Positions 41,668 through 51,603 of a DNA stretch of 64,000 nucleotides are shown piece after piece. A program made the position numbers and the translations under genes. Position 1 is the first letter of the stretch. Each line of letters starts with the position of its first letter. The stretch lies in assembly GCA_020636255.1 (NCBI GenBank), contig JACJYE010000001.1, positions 372,001-436,000 on the forward strand. The letters are read 5' to 3'. The DNA is from Lewinellaceae bacterium. Its GTDB lineage: Bacteria; Bacteroidota; Bacteroidia; Chitinophagales; Saprospiraceae. The notes beneath the pieces are model-generated. The model saw nothing but the letters and a program-made list of their open reading frames with translations, ran no database searches and had not been told where the DNA came from.

Positions 41668-43029
41668 ATGAAAAGATACAAGGCTTATACCCTAAGGAAC
41701 TATATGGAAATACCCCAGGTGCAGCTCCACTTAAGTGAAGAAGAAAGATTTGCCCTTGAAGTGGTGGGCCATGTGCTGCCGTTTAAAACCAACAACTACG
41801 TCGTCGATCAACTCATCGACTGGCGCAAGTACGAGTCCGACCCCATTTACACCCTTACTTTTCCCCAGAAAGATATGCTTTTGCCGGAGCACTTCGATGA
41901 AATGGCGGCCGCCATCCGTTCCGGGGCCGGCAAACCGGAGATCAAGCTCATTGCCAACAAGATCCGCTTGGAGCTCAACCCCCACCCCGCCGGCCAGCTC
42001 TCCTGGAACGTACCATCCCTTGAAGGGGTAAAACTGACGGGCGTACAGCACAAATACCGCGAGACCATGCTCTTTTTCCCTAGCCAGGGCCAGACCTGCC
42101 ATGCCTACTGCACGTTCTGCTTCCGTTGGCCGCAGTTTGTAGGCATGAACGAGCTGAAGTTCGCTATGAGAGACACAGAACTGATCATCAGGTACCTGAG
42201 GAGCAGGCCTCATATTACAGACATCCTGTTCACCGGCGGCGACCCCCTCATTATGAAAACAAAGGTGCTGCGCACCTATGTCGAATCCCTCATCAATGCC
42301 CGCATACCCAACCTGCGGTCTATCCGTTTCGGCACCAAGGCCCTGAGCTACTGGCCCCAGCGTTTCACCACCGATGAAGACGCGGATGGCCTGCTCCGGC
42401 TTTTTGAACAAGCCCGGGATGCAGGTATCCACCTGGCATTCATGGCCCATTTTAACCACCCTAATGAACTGCAGTCCGAAGCGGTGCGCCAGGCGATCGG
42501 GCGTATCCTGAATGCGGGCGCCGTCATTCGCACACAATCACCGGCCATGCGCAACATCAACGACGATGCGGCAGTGTGGGCGCGCATGTGGCAGAAGCAG
42601 GTAGAGCTTGGCTGTGTGCCATATTACATGTTCATCGCCCGCGATACCGGCGCACAGCACTACTTCGCCATAAGCCTGGAAAAGGCCTGGAACATCTTCC
42701 GCAAGGCCTATCAGCAGGTCAGCGGCATCGCCCGTACGGTGAGAGGCCCTTCCATGTCGGCAGGCCCCGGGAAGGTACAGGTCATAGGCGTGAGCGAGAT
42801 AGCAGGCGAAAAGATCTTCGTCCTGCAGTTCATTCAGGCCAGAAACCCCGATTGGGTATCCCGCCCCTTCTTTGCACGTTACGACCCTGATGCTATCTGG
42901 CTGGATGGCCTGTACCCGGCCTTTGGCAAGGAAAAATTCTTCTTTGAAACGGAATACCCGCTCCCGAGGAAAGCGACGCACGGCCAGCGCCCGGCAACGG
43001 GATTGAACTATAATGCGGTCATGAACTGA
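41668..43029 (+). CDS. KamA-family radical SAM protein (lysine 2,3-aminomutase-like)
   Basis: 453 residues. The radical-SAM cluster motif CHAYCTFCFRW (about residues 144-154) binds the 4Fe-4S cluster; ILFTGGDPLIM is the SAM-binding GGDP motif. Layout and length match the lysine 2,3-aminomutase family, which uses PLP and SAM; the PLP lysine should lie in the C-terminal half. It is the Bacteroidota-type long form rather than the short EpmB. Confidence 0.85.
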   Translation: MKRYKAYTLRNYMEIPQVQLHLSEEERFALEVVGHVLPFKTNNYVVDQLIDWRKYESDPIYTLTFPQKDMLLPEHFDEMAAAIRSGAGKPEIKLIANKIRLELNPHPAGQLSWNVPSLEGVKLTGVQHKYRETMLFFPSQGQTCHAYCTFCFRWPQFVGMNELKFAMRDTELIIRYLRSRPHITDILFTGGDPLIMKTKVLRTYVESLINARIPNLRSIRFGTKALSYWPQRFTTDEDADGLLRLFEQARDAGIHLAFMAHFNHPNELQSEAVRQAIGRILNAGAVIRTQSPAMRNINDDAAVWARMWQKQVELGCVPYYMFIARDTGAQHYFAISLEKAWNIFRKAYQQVSGIARTVRGPSMSAGPGKVQVIGVSEIAGEKIFVLQFIQARNPDWVSRPFFARYDPDAIWLDGLYPAFGKEKFFFETEYPLPRKATHGQRPATGLNYNAVMN

Positions 43030-43141
43030 CCCTTGATTTGCAGCTCAAAGGGTGGCCTCCAAACAAGCTCTGAGAGGCTTTAGAATTTTTGCGGATTTTA
43101 ATAAATTGCATACCGCTTAATTCAATAACTCTAACTTCTTT

Positions 43142-43339
43142 ATGCTGATTATCGAAATCAAAGAAGGCGAAAGCATCGACCGGGCGCTTAAGCGTTATAA
43201 GCGCAAGTTCCAGAATGTTGGCGTCATCAAGGAATTGCGTAAGCGTAGGGAATTTGTAAAACCTTCCGTGCGCCGCCGCAACGAATTCCTCAAGGCTGTA
43301 CACAAAGAGCTGGTGAAGAGCAAAGAGGAGGAAGGGTAG
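43142..43339 (+). CDS. rpsU: 30S ribosomal protein S21
   Basis: 65 residues with the S21 core (IEIKEGESIDRALKRYKRKF, RKRREFVKPSVRRRNEF). Small basic protein of the 30S platform near the anti-Shine-Dalgarno. Standard length for Bacteroidota. An 18-bp motif shared with two other intergenic places in the window lies about 70 bp upstream (43054-43071). Confidence 0.95.
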   Translation: MLIIEIKEGESIDRALKRYKRKFQNVGVIKELRKRREFVKPSVRRRNEFLKAVHKELVKSKEEEG

Positions 43340-43391
43340 CGCGTTTTCTGCCCTTCTGGGCCTTTTTATCAACGCAAAACCTACCTCCGCC

Positions 43392-44684
43392 ATGGCAAAG
43401 CAGCAAAACATCCGAATCGACCTCAACCTCAATATCCGGGGGTTGAAAAAGTCGGCTACCCTCGCTATAAACGAACAATCACGCCTGCTCCAGCAACAGG
43501 GTAAAAAAGTGTACCGCCTGGGGTTTGGCCAGTCGCCCTTCCCCGTACCCGAGCCGGTAGTAGAAAGCCTGCGCCGGCACGCCCACGAGAAGGACTACCT
43601 GGCCGTAAAAGGCTTGTTCGAATTGAGGGAGGCCATTGCCCGCTACTACGATCGAAAACAGGGCATTAAATGCACGGCAGAGGATGTTTTGATCGGGCCA
43701 GGCTCTAAGGAGCTGCTCTTCCTGCTCCAGTTGGTCTACTACGGCGACCTGGTGATCCCCACGCCGAGCTGGGTATCGTATGCCCCTCAGGCGATCATCG
43801 TCGGCCGCCGGGTCAACTGGGTCAAGACCCATCAGGACAACGACTGGAGGCTCACACCGGAAGAACTGGGATCCCTTTGTGATATGGACCCGGATCGGCC
43901 GCGTATTGTCGTGCTGAACTATCCCTCCAACCCCACAGGCGCCAGTTACACGGCCGAGCGGCTGAAGAAACTGGCCGAAGTGGCCAGAAAATACAAGGCA
44001 ATACTGCTATCGGATGAGATCTACGGCGAGCTGCACCATACCGGCCAGCACGTCAGCATAGCCCGTTTTTATCCCGAAGGCACCATCATCAGCACGGGCC
44101 TGTCAAAGTGGTGCGGCGCGGGCGGGTGGCGCCTCGGGGCGTTCCTCTTTCCGCCGGCCCTGCGCTGGCTTCTCGACGCGATGGCCAATGTGGCGAGCGA
44201 AACGTTCACCTCTACCAGCGCCCCCATACAGTTTGCCGCGGTGGATGCTTTTCAGGAAAACCCGCAGATCAGCAGCTACCTCGACGATGCCCGGCGCATT
44301 CTGCGCATCATAGGCCGTACCTTACACGCCCGTTTGCTCCATTTCAACATATTCTCTCCAAGGCCACAGGGTGGTTTTTACCTCTTTCCTCACTTCGGTT
44401 ACTACCAGCCCAACCTGCTGCGGCGCGGCATCAGCAACAGCCAGCAGCTTTGCGAAGCGCTGCTCAACGATACCGGGGTGGCGCTCCTGCCCAGCTATGA
44501 TTTCGGCAGGCCTTCTGAAGAGCTGACCGCCCGGCTGTCCTATGTCGATTTTGACGGCGAACAGGCCCTGCAGCAGGCCCGGGAAGCTTATTCCGACAGG
44601 CCCCTGGACGAAACATTTGTGGAAAACTGCTGCGGCGGCATGATCGAGGCTGTAAACAGCCTGGGCGCCTGGCTGCAAAAATGA
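43392..44684 (+). CDS. Class I/II PLP-dependent aminotransferase
   Basis: 430 residues. The fold-type I features are VLIGPGSKELLFLLQLVYYG, NYPSNPTGASY (N that contacts PLP) and SDEIYGELHH, with the PLP lysine in STGLSKWCGAGGWRLGAF. The substrate is not readable; aspartate-type transaminase activity is typical of this group. It begins 52 bp after rpsU. Confidence 0.88.
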   Translation: MAKQQNIRIDLNLNIRGLKKSATLAINEQSRLLQQQGKKVYRLGFGQSPFPVPEPVVESLRRHAHEKDYLAVKGLFELREAIARYYDRKQGIKCTAEDVLIGPGSKELLFLLQLVYYGDLVIPTPSWVSYAPQAIIVGRRVNWVKTHQDNDWRLTPEELGSLCDMDPDRPRIVVLNYPSNPTGASYTAERLKKLAEVARKYKAILLSDEIYGELHHTGQHVSIARFYPEGTIISTGLSKWCGAGGWRLGAFLFPPALRWLLDAMANVASETFTSTSAPIQFAAVDAFQENPQISSYLDDARRILRIIGRTLHARLLHFNIFSPRPQGGFYLFPHFGYYQPNLLRRGISNSQQLCEALLNDTGVALLPSYDFGRPSEELTARLSYVDFDGEQALQQAREAYSDRPLDETFVENCCGGMIEAVNSLGAWLQK

Positions 44685-44821
44685 CCAGGCTCGGAACGTC
44701 CATTTGTCAGCAGCACGGCGCTTCGCCGTTAAATCGGTTGTATTGGCCGTAATGAGGTTGGTGCACACACATATTGGGCTTACCTTTGGACCTATTGAGA
44801 AAACTTCATCAACCGATCGCC

Positions 44822-45478
44822 ATGAAAATGAACAGCCTTTTTTTTGCGTTGCTGGCCGTTGCAGGCTTGTCTTCCTGCAGCAAAGACATGGTGGTGGAAC
44901 AGGAACCGGAGCCCGAACAGGAAAAGGACGGCGCGGAGAGCGCGGCCGACTATCTTCAGCTAAAGGCCGGCAATATGTGGGTGTATGAAAGTTACAGCGT
45001 CGACCTGGTTTCCGGCGAAACCCGGCCCCTGAAAAAGCGGGATAGCCTGTTCGTCAGGCAGGATACGACGATCGACCGTGCAAAATACCATATCCTGGAA
45101 GGGACGCGCCTCGGAGAACCATTTTTCGCCATCCTTCGCACTTCAGGCCCCAACCTCATAGATGCCGAAGGGCACGTTTTGTTCTCGGCCGATGTGCTTG
45201 AAGATACCCTTAGCGTACCTGCCGATCTGTTGCCCGCAGGTGTTCATTCCGCTTTTACGGTAGTCAACGAAGTTAAAGGCATGGAAGTGCCTTACGGCTT
45301 TTATGATGCTCTGGCGCAACACGTTCTCTGGTACTTCCCAGCGGGCTCCTCCGGCCTGCCGGAAGAAAGCTGCCGCCACGACACGGCTTATTATGTAAAA
45401 GGCGTGGGCCTGGCCAAGTACGCCAGCCAGATGGAAGGCAGCCCCATCCGCATAGAAATGCGCCTGGTGAGCAGGTAG
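44822..45478 (+). CDS. Lipoprotein of unknown function
   Basis: About 218 residues from the ATG at 44822, chosen because it opens a lipoprotein signal (NSLFFALLAVAGLSSC) with the acylated cysteine at about residue 17. Mature part starts with an acidic run (EQEPEPEQEKDGAE). Later YLQLKAGNMWVYESYSVD resembles lipoproteins in this phylum that open with a similar segment. Likely outer-membrane anchored; function unknown. Confidence 0.8.
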   Translation: MKMNSLFFALLAVAGLSSCSKDMVVEQEPEPEQEKDGAESAADYLQLKAGNMWVYESYSVDLVSGETRPLKKRDSLFVRQDTTIDRAKYHILEGTRLGEPFFAILRTSGPNLIDAEGHVLFSADVLEDTLSVPADLLPAGVHSAFTVVNEVKGMEVPYGFYDALAQHVLWYFPAGSSGLPEESCRHDTAYYVKGVGLAKYASQMEGSPIRIEMRLVSR

Positions 45479-45577
45479 GATTTGCAGGGGTGCCGCCACG
45501 GGCACTTTCGATGAAGCTATGGAACAAATTAATCCACTGCCTGCTATCTTTGTGGCTCCAAACAAAAGCCGCAACGC

Positions 45578-46354
45578 ATGCAGTTGGAATGGTACCATTA
45601 TCTCATCGCCGTCCTGGGTAGCGCCCTGGCCGGCAGCATCAATACCCTGGCCGGCAATGGCTCTGCCATTACACTGACCATCCTCACCGAACTGCTCGGC
45701 CTGCCGGGCAACCTGGCCAACGGCACCAACAGGGTCGGGGTCTTTACCCAAAGCGCGGCCGGCGTTTACGCTTTTTACCGCAACGGCAAACTCACGGTGC
45801 AGCGCAGCACATTGCCCATTATCATGAACGTCATCGGAGCGGCGGCAGGCGTGGCTGTTGCCGTTAGCGTGAGCAATGAAGCTTTTAAAAGTGCTTTCCG
45901 CTTTCTGATGATAGCGATGCTCTTTGTCATACTGCTGAAACCCAAACGGTGGCTGCGCGAAACCGATATCAGCCGGCAGCCCAACCCATGGATCGCGATC
46001 CCACTGTATCTGGCACTCGGTTTTTACAGCGGGTTCATACAGATGGGTATGGGCGTTTTTTTCCTGGCTGTAATGGTCCTGTACGCCCGCTACAGCCTCA
46101 TCGACGCCAACGCGGTTAAACTGGCCGTCGTGGCCCTCAATACCTTGCTGGTCATCATTATCTTCCAGCTACAAGGGCTCATTAACTGGCAGATAGGGCT
46201 CATCATGGCCCTGGGGCAAACGATAGGCGGGTACTTCACCGCCCACTACGCTTCTCTTTATCCCCGGGCCAACGTGTGGGCACACCGCCTGCTGGTAGCC
46301 GTCGTCATACTGGCTATCGCAAAAATGTTCAACCTGCATAAGCTGTTCTTATGA
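45578..46354 (+). CDS. TauE/SafE-family sulfite exporter-like permease
   Basis: 258 residues, about eight hydrophobic segments. N-terminal GSALAGSINTLAGNGSAITL and middle GFYSGFIQMGMGVFFLAVMV match the repeated TauE motifs. Family members move sulfite, sulfoacetate or similar anions; substrate unknown. It overlaps the MarC gene by 4 bp (ATGA). Confidence 0.9.
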   Translation: MQLEWYHYLIAVLGSALAGSINTLAGNGSAITLTILTELLGLPGNLANGTNRVGVFTQSAAGVYAFYRNGKLTVQRSTLPIIMNVIGAAAGVAVAVSVSNEAFKSAFRFLMIAMLFVILLKPKRWLRETDISRQPNPWIAIPLYLALGFYSGFIQMGMGVFFLAVMVLYARYSLIDANAVKLAVVALNTLLVIIIFQLQGLINWQIGLIMALGQTIGGYFTAHYASLYPRANVWAHRLLVAVVILAIAKMFNLHKLFL

Positions 46355-46956
46355 TCAATTTCAAAGAACTGGCATCGGTCACCCTGGTCCTTTTTTCGGT
46401 CATCGATATCGTGGGCTCTATCCCCATCCTGATCGGGCTGAAGCAAAAAGGGCTGAAAATCGAAGCGGCAAAAGCGTCACTGGCCTCTCTGGCCATCATG
46501 TCGATATTCCTGTACGGCGGGGAGTCGTTGCTGCGCCTTTTCGGGGTGGATGTGGAGTCCTTCGCTGTGGCTGGTGCTATTATCCTCTTTCTGATGGGCA
46601 TGGAAATGGTGCTGGGCGTGCGCATTTTCCACGACCACGCCAATAGCCGCTCAGGCACCATCGTGCCGGTGGCCTTTCCCCTGATAGCCGGCGCAGGTAC
46701 CATGACCACTATTATCGCCCTGCGCGCCGATTATCAGGCGGTCAATATCCAACTGGGGATCATCATCAATATAATCTTCGTTTTTCTTGTCCTGCGTTCT
46801 TCCGATTGGATCAGTGAAAAACTGGGAGAGGGAGGCGCTAATGTGTTGCGCAAAGTGTTCGGCATTATATTGCTGGCCATCGCGATAAAATTGTTCCGTG
46901 ATAATTTTCATTTGATCATCTCCGGGCCTATGGATACCGAGAGCATGCGCCATTAA
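46351..46956 (+). CDS. MarC-family integral membrane protein
   Basis: 201 residues with about six transmembrane segments. Opening FKELASVTLVLFSVIDIVGS, then AVAGAIILFLMGMEMVLG and PLIAGAGTMTTII are MarC features. The role of the family is unproven (once linked to antibiotic resistance). Translationally coupled to the TauE gene. Confidence 0.9.
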   Translation: MINFKELASVTLVLFSVIDIVGSIPILIGLKQKGLKIEAAKASLASLAIMSIFLYGGESLLRLFGVDVESFAVAGAIILFLMGMEMVLGVRIFHDHANSRSGTIVPVAFPLIAGAGTMTTIIALRADYQAVNIQLGIIINIIFVFLVLRSSDWISEKLGEGGANVLRKVFGIILLAIAIKLFRDNFHLIISGPMDTESMRH

Positions 46957-47012
46957 GCCCCAAAGGGCGGTGCGATAATTTGAGTACCTTTAACCGAAGG
47001 TTAAATATAATT

Positions 47013-47663
47013 ATGAAAGACCTGGCTACCCTGCTCAATGCATACTGCGAAGCCCATACCAGCCCGCAGCCCCCCACGCTTTACGAGCTGGAACGGGAGA
47101 CGCACCTGAAAACGCTGGCGCCGCAGATGCTCTCCGGGCACCTGCAGGGCCAGTTCCTGTCTCTGCTAAGCAAATTGCACCGCCCGAAACTGATCCTGGA
47201 GATCGGTACATTTACAGGCTACAGCGCCATCTGCCTGGCGCAGGGCCTGCAGGAAGGCGGCCGGCTGCACACCATTGAGGCCAATGCAGAGCTGGAATAC
47301 CTCATCCGGAAATACGTCGCCAAAGCAGGGCTGGAGCAACGCATCACCTTGCATATCGGCGATGCCCTGGAGATCATCCCAAGCCTGGAAGGGCCTTTCG
47401 ATATGGTGTTCATCGATGCCGGCAAGCAGGACTATATCCGTTATTACGATATGGTGGCCGGCAATCTTAATCCAGGAGGGCTGATCATTGCCGACAACGT
47501 ATTGTGGGACGGAAAAGTCGTAAACGAGGGCCGCGATCAGGACCCCGATGCCCGTAGCCTGCACGAGTTCAACGAGATGGTGCAACGTGACCCCAGCGTA
47601 GAGAACATCATGCTGCCCGTTCGCGACGGGCTTTTGGTCGTCCGCAAATTGGGCGAAACATGA
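47013..47663 (+). CDS. O-methyltransferase (caffeoyl-CoA OMT type)
   Basis: About 216 residues from the ATG at 47013. SAM-binding LEIGTFTGYSAICLAQGL, metal-binding VFIDAGKQDYIRYYD and DNVLWDGKV are typical of cation-dependent O-methyltransferase family 3 (catechol-like substrates). It overlaps the next gene by 4 bp (ATGA). Confidence 0.9.
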   Translation: MKDLATLLNAYCEAHTSPQPPTLYELERETHLKTLAPQMLSGHLQGQFLSLLSKLHRPKLILEIGTFTGYSAICLAQGLQEGGRLHTIEANAELEYLIRKYVAKAGLEQRITLHIGDALEIIPSLEGPFDMVFIDAGKQDYIRYYDMVAGNLNPGGLIIADNVLWDGKVVNEGRDQDPDARSLHEFNEMVQRDPSVENIMLPVRDGLLVVRKLGET

Positions 47664-48598
47664 GCAACCAACCCTTATACCGGGCTTTTTGCGAGCGCTT
47701 CCCGAAACTGCCTGTTTTCGCTGAGCCCTGGTTCCTCGACGCTGTTTGCGAAGGTGGCCGATGGGATGCCGCCATTGTCCGGAACGGAGAACAGATGGTA
47801 GGAGCCATGCCTTATTTCCTCAAACACAAAGGGCCGTTCCGCTACCTGACGATGCCCCATTTTACTAAACACCTGGGGCCCTGTCTGCTTCCGGAATTCA
47901 GCGCGCTGAAGTTCGAGCACAAATTTTACACAGAGCTGGCCTGCCAGTTGCCGAAGGTGCATGCCATACATCAGGATCTCCACCCTGATGTGGCCAACTG
48001 GCTGCCGTTCTATTGGCTGGGCTACCGCCAAACAACCCGCTATACCTACCATATATGCCTCTCGGAAGGCCTGGACAAAGTGCAGGAGGGATTTAACCGC
48101 AACATTCGCCGCAACCTCCGGAAAGCCGAACAGGAGCTGCAGGTGCATCATGCGCTGGGCCCGGAGCAGTTTTACGACATCAACCGCCAGAGCTTTGTGC
48201 GCCAGGGCATCGCCATCCCCTATTCCAAAGCCCTTTTTCTTCGCCACGATGCAGCCTTGGCGGCCCATCAGCGACGCCAGATATTCTGTGCCACCGACGG
48301 CCAGGGCAATATACATTCCGCAGCCTACCTTATCTGGGACGCCCGGGCCAGCTACTACCACCTGTCGGGCGACGCCCCGGCAGGGCGGTTAAGCGGCGCC
48401 GGCATCCTGCTCGTTTGGGAAGCCATACGCTTTACCCATAAGGTGCTGGGGTTGCCTGTTTTCGATTTCGAAGGCAGCATGATGCCGCAGGTGGAAGCCA
48501 TCCGAAGGCAGTTCGGCGCCAGGCAGGTTCCCTATTCCAGGGTATGGAAGTACAATTCCCGCTTGTTTCAGCTGCTGGATCAGGCAAAACGCAGGTAG
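47660..48598 (+). CDS. GNAT/FemAB-like acyltransferase
   Basis: 312 residues. Motifs of the BioF2-like/FemAB acetyltransferase fold: VQEGFNRNIRRNLRKAEQEL (about 141-160), SAAYLIWDARASYYHLSGDA and PVFDFEGSMMPQVEAIRRQF. The N-terminal GNAT lobe is degenerate. It probably acylates a cell-envelope or small-molecule substrate; a shared ATGA with the O-methyltransferase suggests a common pathway. Confidence 0.78.
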   Translation: MSNQPLYRAFCERFPKLPVFAEPWFLDAVCEGGRWDAAIVRNGEQMVGAMPYFLKHKGPFRYLTMPHFTKHLGPCLLPEFSALKFEHKFYTELACQLPKVHAIHQDLHPDVANWLPFYWLGYRQTTRYTYHICLSEGLDKVQEGFNRNIRRNLRKAEQELQVHHALGPEQFYDINRQSFVRQGIAIPYSKALFLRHDAALAAHQRRQIFCATDGQGNIHSAAYLIWDARASYYHLSGDAPAGRLSGAGILLVWEAIRFTHKVLGLPVFDFEGSMMPQVEAIRRQFGARQVPYSRVWKYNSRLFQLLDQAKRR

Positions 48599-48672
48599 GC
48601 GAAGCTATTGAGCCGGAAAACGGATTGGGGTTTGTTGTTTATATTAATATTCGCTTCGGCCCCCGTGCAACT

Positions 48673-49776
48673 TTACAACATGCCGTAGATATCATCCGTT
48701 TTTTTCGGCCCGCCCCCATCGCCTTTGTTATCGAAACTCCAGTTGTAAGCGTCGAGCTCCAGCAGGGCTGCTTTCAGCAGGCTGATGCAGTGCCGGATAT
48801 CGCCCTTGTGCGCCATTTCGATGGTCTGATGGATGTGGCGCAGCGGTATGGAGATCGCTCCGGCGATGGCGCCCTTTTTTCCATGACGTTGCACGCCGGC
48901 CGTGTCGGTGCCGCCAGAAGGCAGTATTTCCGGTTGCCAGGGGATGCCATGTTTGACGGCCAGTTGTTTCAGGTAGCTGACCATGCGGTAATCGGAGATG
49001 GCGGTGCCGTCCATGATCTTGATGGCCGCTCCTTTACCCAGGCGGGTGACATATTCGTGCGACTGGGCGCCCGGCACGTCAAAGGCAATGGTCACATCCA
49101 GGCCGAAGCCGAAATCGGGGTCGATGAGGTGGGCGGAGGAAATAGCCCCTCTCAGGCCCACTTCTTCCTGTACGGTGAATACCCCATAGATGTCATAAGG
49201 CACGTCAACACCCTGCAACTCGCGGAACACTTCCAGCAGGATATAGACCGACACCCGGTTATCGATGGACTTGCTGTTCACGCAATCCCCCATTTCTATC
49301 AGGTGGCGTTCGCGGGTGATGGGGTCGCCGATGGCCACGAGCTCTTCCACGGCTTTTTTCGGCATGCCCAGGTCGATGAAGTACTCGCTGATAGGCACCT
49401 GCTTGCTGCGCTCCTCCTGTTTCATCAGGTGGATAGGTTTGGAGCCCATGACCCCGATAAGGTCCTTCCTTCCGTGTACGATGACCCGTTGGGATGTCAG
49501 TGTTTTGGGGTCAAACCCGCCAAGGGGGTGGAAGCGCAGGAAACCTTCCTCGTCGATATGGGTGACGATAAAGCCGATCTCGTCCATGTGGGCAGCGACC
49601 ATAACCCTTTTGGGGGCCTTGCCCTTTTTTACGGCTATGACGTTGCCCATAGCATCTACACTGATCTCATCAACAAGAGGCGAGGCTTCTCTTAGAACGA
49701 GCTCGCGCACGCGCTGTTCGAAACCCGGTGCGCCCGGCGTTTCGCAAATAGCTTTTAGTAGCTCTACATTGATCAT
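48673..49776 (-). CDS. M42-family aminopeptidase/glutamyl aminopeptidase
   Basis: 367 residues. Metal ligands appear in MVAAHMDEIGF, SIDNRVSVY, VQEEVGLRGA and DVTIAFDVPG, with the final histidine in IPLRHIHQTIEM. M42 peptidases are large tetrahedral di-zinc or di-cobalt aminopeptidases of the cytoplasm. The gene converges with the acyltransferase gene. Confidence 0.93.
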   Translation of the reverse strand: MINVELLKAICETPGAPGFEQRVRELVLREASPLVDEISVDAMGNVIAVKKGKAPKRVMVAAHMDEIGFIVTHIDEEGFLRFHPLGGFDPKTLTSQRVIVHGRKDLIGVMGSKPIHLMKQEERSKQVPISEYFIDLGMPKKAVEELVAIGDPITRERHLIEMGDCVNSKSIDNRVSVYILLEVFRELQGVDVPYDIYGVFTVQEEVGLRGAISSAHLIDPDFGFGLDVTIAFDVPGAQSHEYVTRLGKGAAIKIMDGTAISDYRMVSYLKQLAVKHGIPWQPEILPSGGTDTAGVQRHGKKGAIAGAISIPLRHIHQTIEMAHKGDIRHCISLLKAALLELDAYNWSFDNKGDGGGPKKTDDIYGML

Positions 49777-49904
49777 TGAAGCGTTAAGGTTGTTGGTTTT
49801 CAGGGCTAACCGGAACGAAAATACAAATTATAGCCAAACTAAGTTTACATACGGCCCCAGCGTTGTAATTTTGTCGGAGTCATGATCAAAAAATAAAAGA
49901 ACAT

Positions 49905-51395
49905 TTGTCTCTCCTGAAAAAATTAGCCGGTGAAACGGCCATCTACGGTACGAGCAGCATCCTGAGCCGTTTGCTGCATTACGTCATCCTGACGCCTTAT
50001 TTTACCCGTGTGTTCGGGCAGGGTGAGTATGGTGTCGTGTCGGATATGTACACCTGGGCTGCTTTGTTGCTCGTACTGTTCACCTATCGCATGGAAACGG
50101 CCTTTTTTCGCTACGGCAGCCGCGACGAGGATATGGAGAAGAGCTTTTCTACGGCCTCACTATCCCTGTTGCTGTCCACTGTCGTCCTGGTGGCGTTGTT
50201 CATCCTGGCGGCCAACCCCATTGCCGATTGGCTGAAGTACCCCGGGCATCCGGAATATGTCATCTGGTTCGCTTTCATCATCGGGCTGGATGCCCTGTCG
50301 GCCATTCCGTTTGCCCGCCTGCGGCTGGAGAACCGGCCTATCCGGTTCGCCATTATCAAGACCCTCAACATCCTCGTCAATATTTTCTTCATCTTCCTGT
50401 TCCTGGAGGTGGGCCCCTGGCTGATCGCACACGGATGGAAGGGGCTGGAGGCGGTATATCAGTGGGAAACCCGCATCACTTATGTGTTCATTTCGAACTG
50501 CCTGGCCAGCACTGCCGTCCTGATAATGCTCCTGCCGCTGTTCCGGAAAATGAAGTTCGAATTTGACCCGGCCCTGTGGCGCCGGATGCTGGCCTATGCC
50601 GCTCCGCTGGTCATAGTGGGCGTGGCCGGAGTCATCAACCAACTTATCGGCATCCCGATGATCAAGGAACTGGGGCCGGGCGGGCTGGCCGAAAACATCC
50701 GAATGATGGGGGTATACAGCGCTGCTACCAAGATCGCGGTATTGATGAACCTCTTCACACAGGCCTTCAATTATGCCGCAGAGCCCTTCTTTTTTAAAAA
50801 TGCCGGGCGTTCCGACAAAGACAGCGTGTATGCCCAGGTCGGGCAGGCCTTTGCATTGGTGGGTAGCCTGGTCTTTATCGGCATTATGTTATACCTCGAC
50901 CTCATCCAGTACTTCCTCGGACGCGATTTCCGGGAGGGCCTGGGCGTAGTGCCGCTGCTGCTGTTGTCCTACATCTTCCTGGGGCTGTACTACAACTTCT
51001 CCATCTGGTACAAGCTCGCCGACCGCACCGCTATCGGCGGCTGGATCGCTACCGGCGGCTCGGTGATCACGATCGCGCTCAATATCTGGCTGATACCCAC
51101 CATGGGATATTACGGGCCGGGCTGGGCTGCCCTGGCCTGTTACCTGTTTATGGCCCTGGCCAGTTACTGGACAGGGCAAAGGTTCTATCCTATCCCTTAT
51201 CCTGTAGGGCGCATCCTGGCCTATATCAGTTCTGCGCTGCTCATTTACGCAGCCAGCCTTTGGCTCGACGGGCTACTGCAGCCAGGGTTGGCCGGAACAT
51301 TGGCCCTTCACACGGGCTTATTGGGGCTTTGGCTACTGGGTATATTGGGCCTGGAACGACAACAAGTGCGGAAACTGTTTCTGAGAAAACGGTGA
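49905..51395 (+). CDS. Polysaccharide flippase (Wzx/MATE-type)
   Basis: 496 residues with about 12-14 transmembrane segments. The start appears to be TTG at 49905, since it gives the usual opening of this family (SLLKKLAGETAIYGTSSILS) and no upstream in-frame ATG exists. YVILTPYFTRVFGQGEYGV and ALLLVLFTYRMETAFFRYGS are typical. Lipid-linked oligosaccharide export is the likely role. No glycosyltransferase genes flank it. Confidence 0.88.
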   Translation: MSLLKKLAGETAIYGTSSILSRLLHYVILTPYFTRVFGQGEYGVVSDMYTWAALLLVLFTYRMETAFFRYGSRDEDMEKSFSTASLSLLLSTVVLVALFILAANPIADWLKYPGHPEYVIWFAFIIGLDALSAIPFARLRLENRPIRFAIIKTLNILVNIFFIFLFLEVGPWLIAHGWKGLEAVYQWETRITYVFISNCLASTAVLIMLLPLFRKMKFEFDPALWRRMLAYAAPLVIVGVAGVINQLIGIPMIKELGPGGLAENIRMMGVYSAATKIAVLMNLFTQAFNYAAEPFFFKNAGRSDKDSVYAQVGQAFALVGSLVFIGIMLYLDLIQYFLGRDFREGLGVVPLLLLSYIFLGLYYNFSIWYKLADRTAIGGWIATGGSVITIALNIWLIPTMGYYGPGWAALACYLFMALASYWTGQRFYPIPYPVGRILAYISSALLIYAASLWLDGLLQPGLAGTLALHTGLLGLWLLGILGLERQQVRKLFLRKR

Positions 51396-51421
51396 AGCTG
51401 TAGGAATTAAGCTGCTCTGCC

Positions 51422-51599
51422 CGAAGCAGAAGCTTCGGGGTACGGGGTGCCGGGGCCTGAGGCTTCCTACTCGAAGCAGAAGCTTCGGGGTACGGGGTGC
51501 CGGGGCCTGAGGCTTCCTACTCGAAGCAGAAGCTTCGAGGTACGGGGTGCCGGGGCCTGAGGCTCCCTGCTCGAAGCAGAAGCTTCGGGGTACGGGTAC
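51422..51599. repeat. Tandem 50-bp repeat, 3.6 copies, each with a hairpin
   Basis: Units start at 51422, 51472, 51522 and 51572 (the last partial). Each opens with CGAAGCAGAAGCTTCG, a 6-bp stem with an AGAA loop, then a GC-rich tail (GGGGTACGGGGTGCCGGGGC and on). Copies differ by only a few bases. The array lies between the flippase gene and the convergent 189-codon gene; the stems may act together as a terminator. Confidence 0.85.
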
Positions 51600-51603
51600 G
51601 GGG

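Noticed and set aside
51422..51599. CRISPR array
   Set aside because: The 50-bp units are contiguous with no unique spacers, and there are no cas genes nearby.
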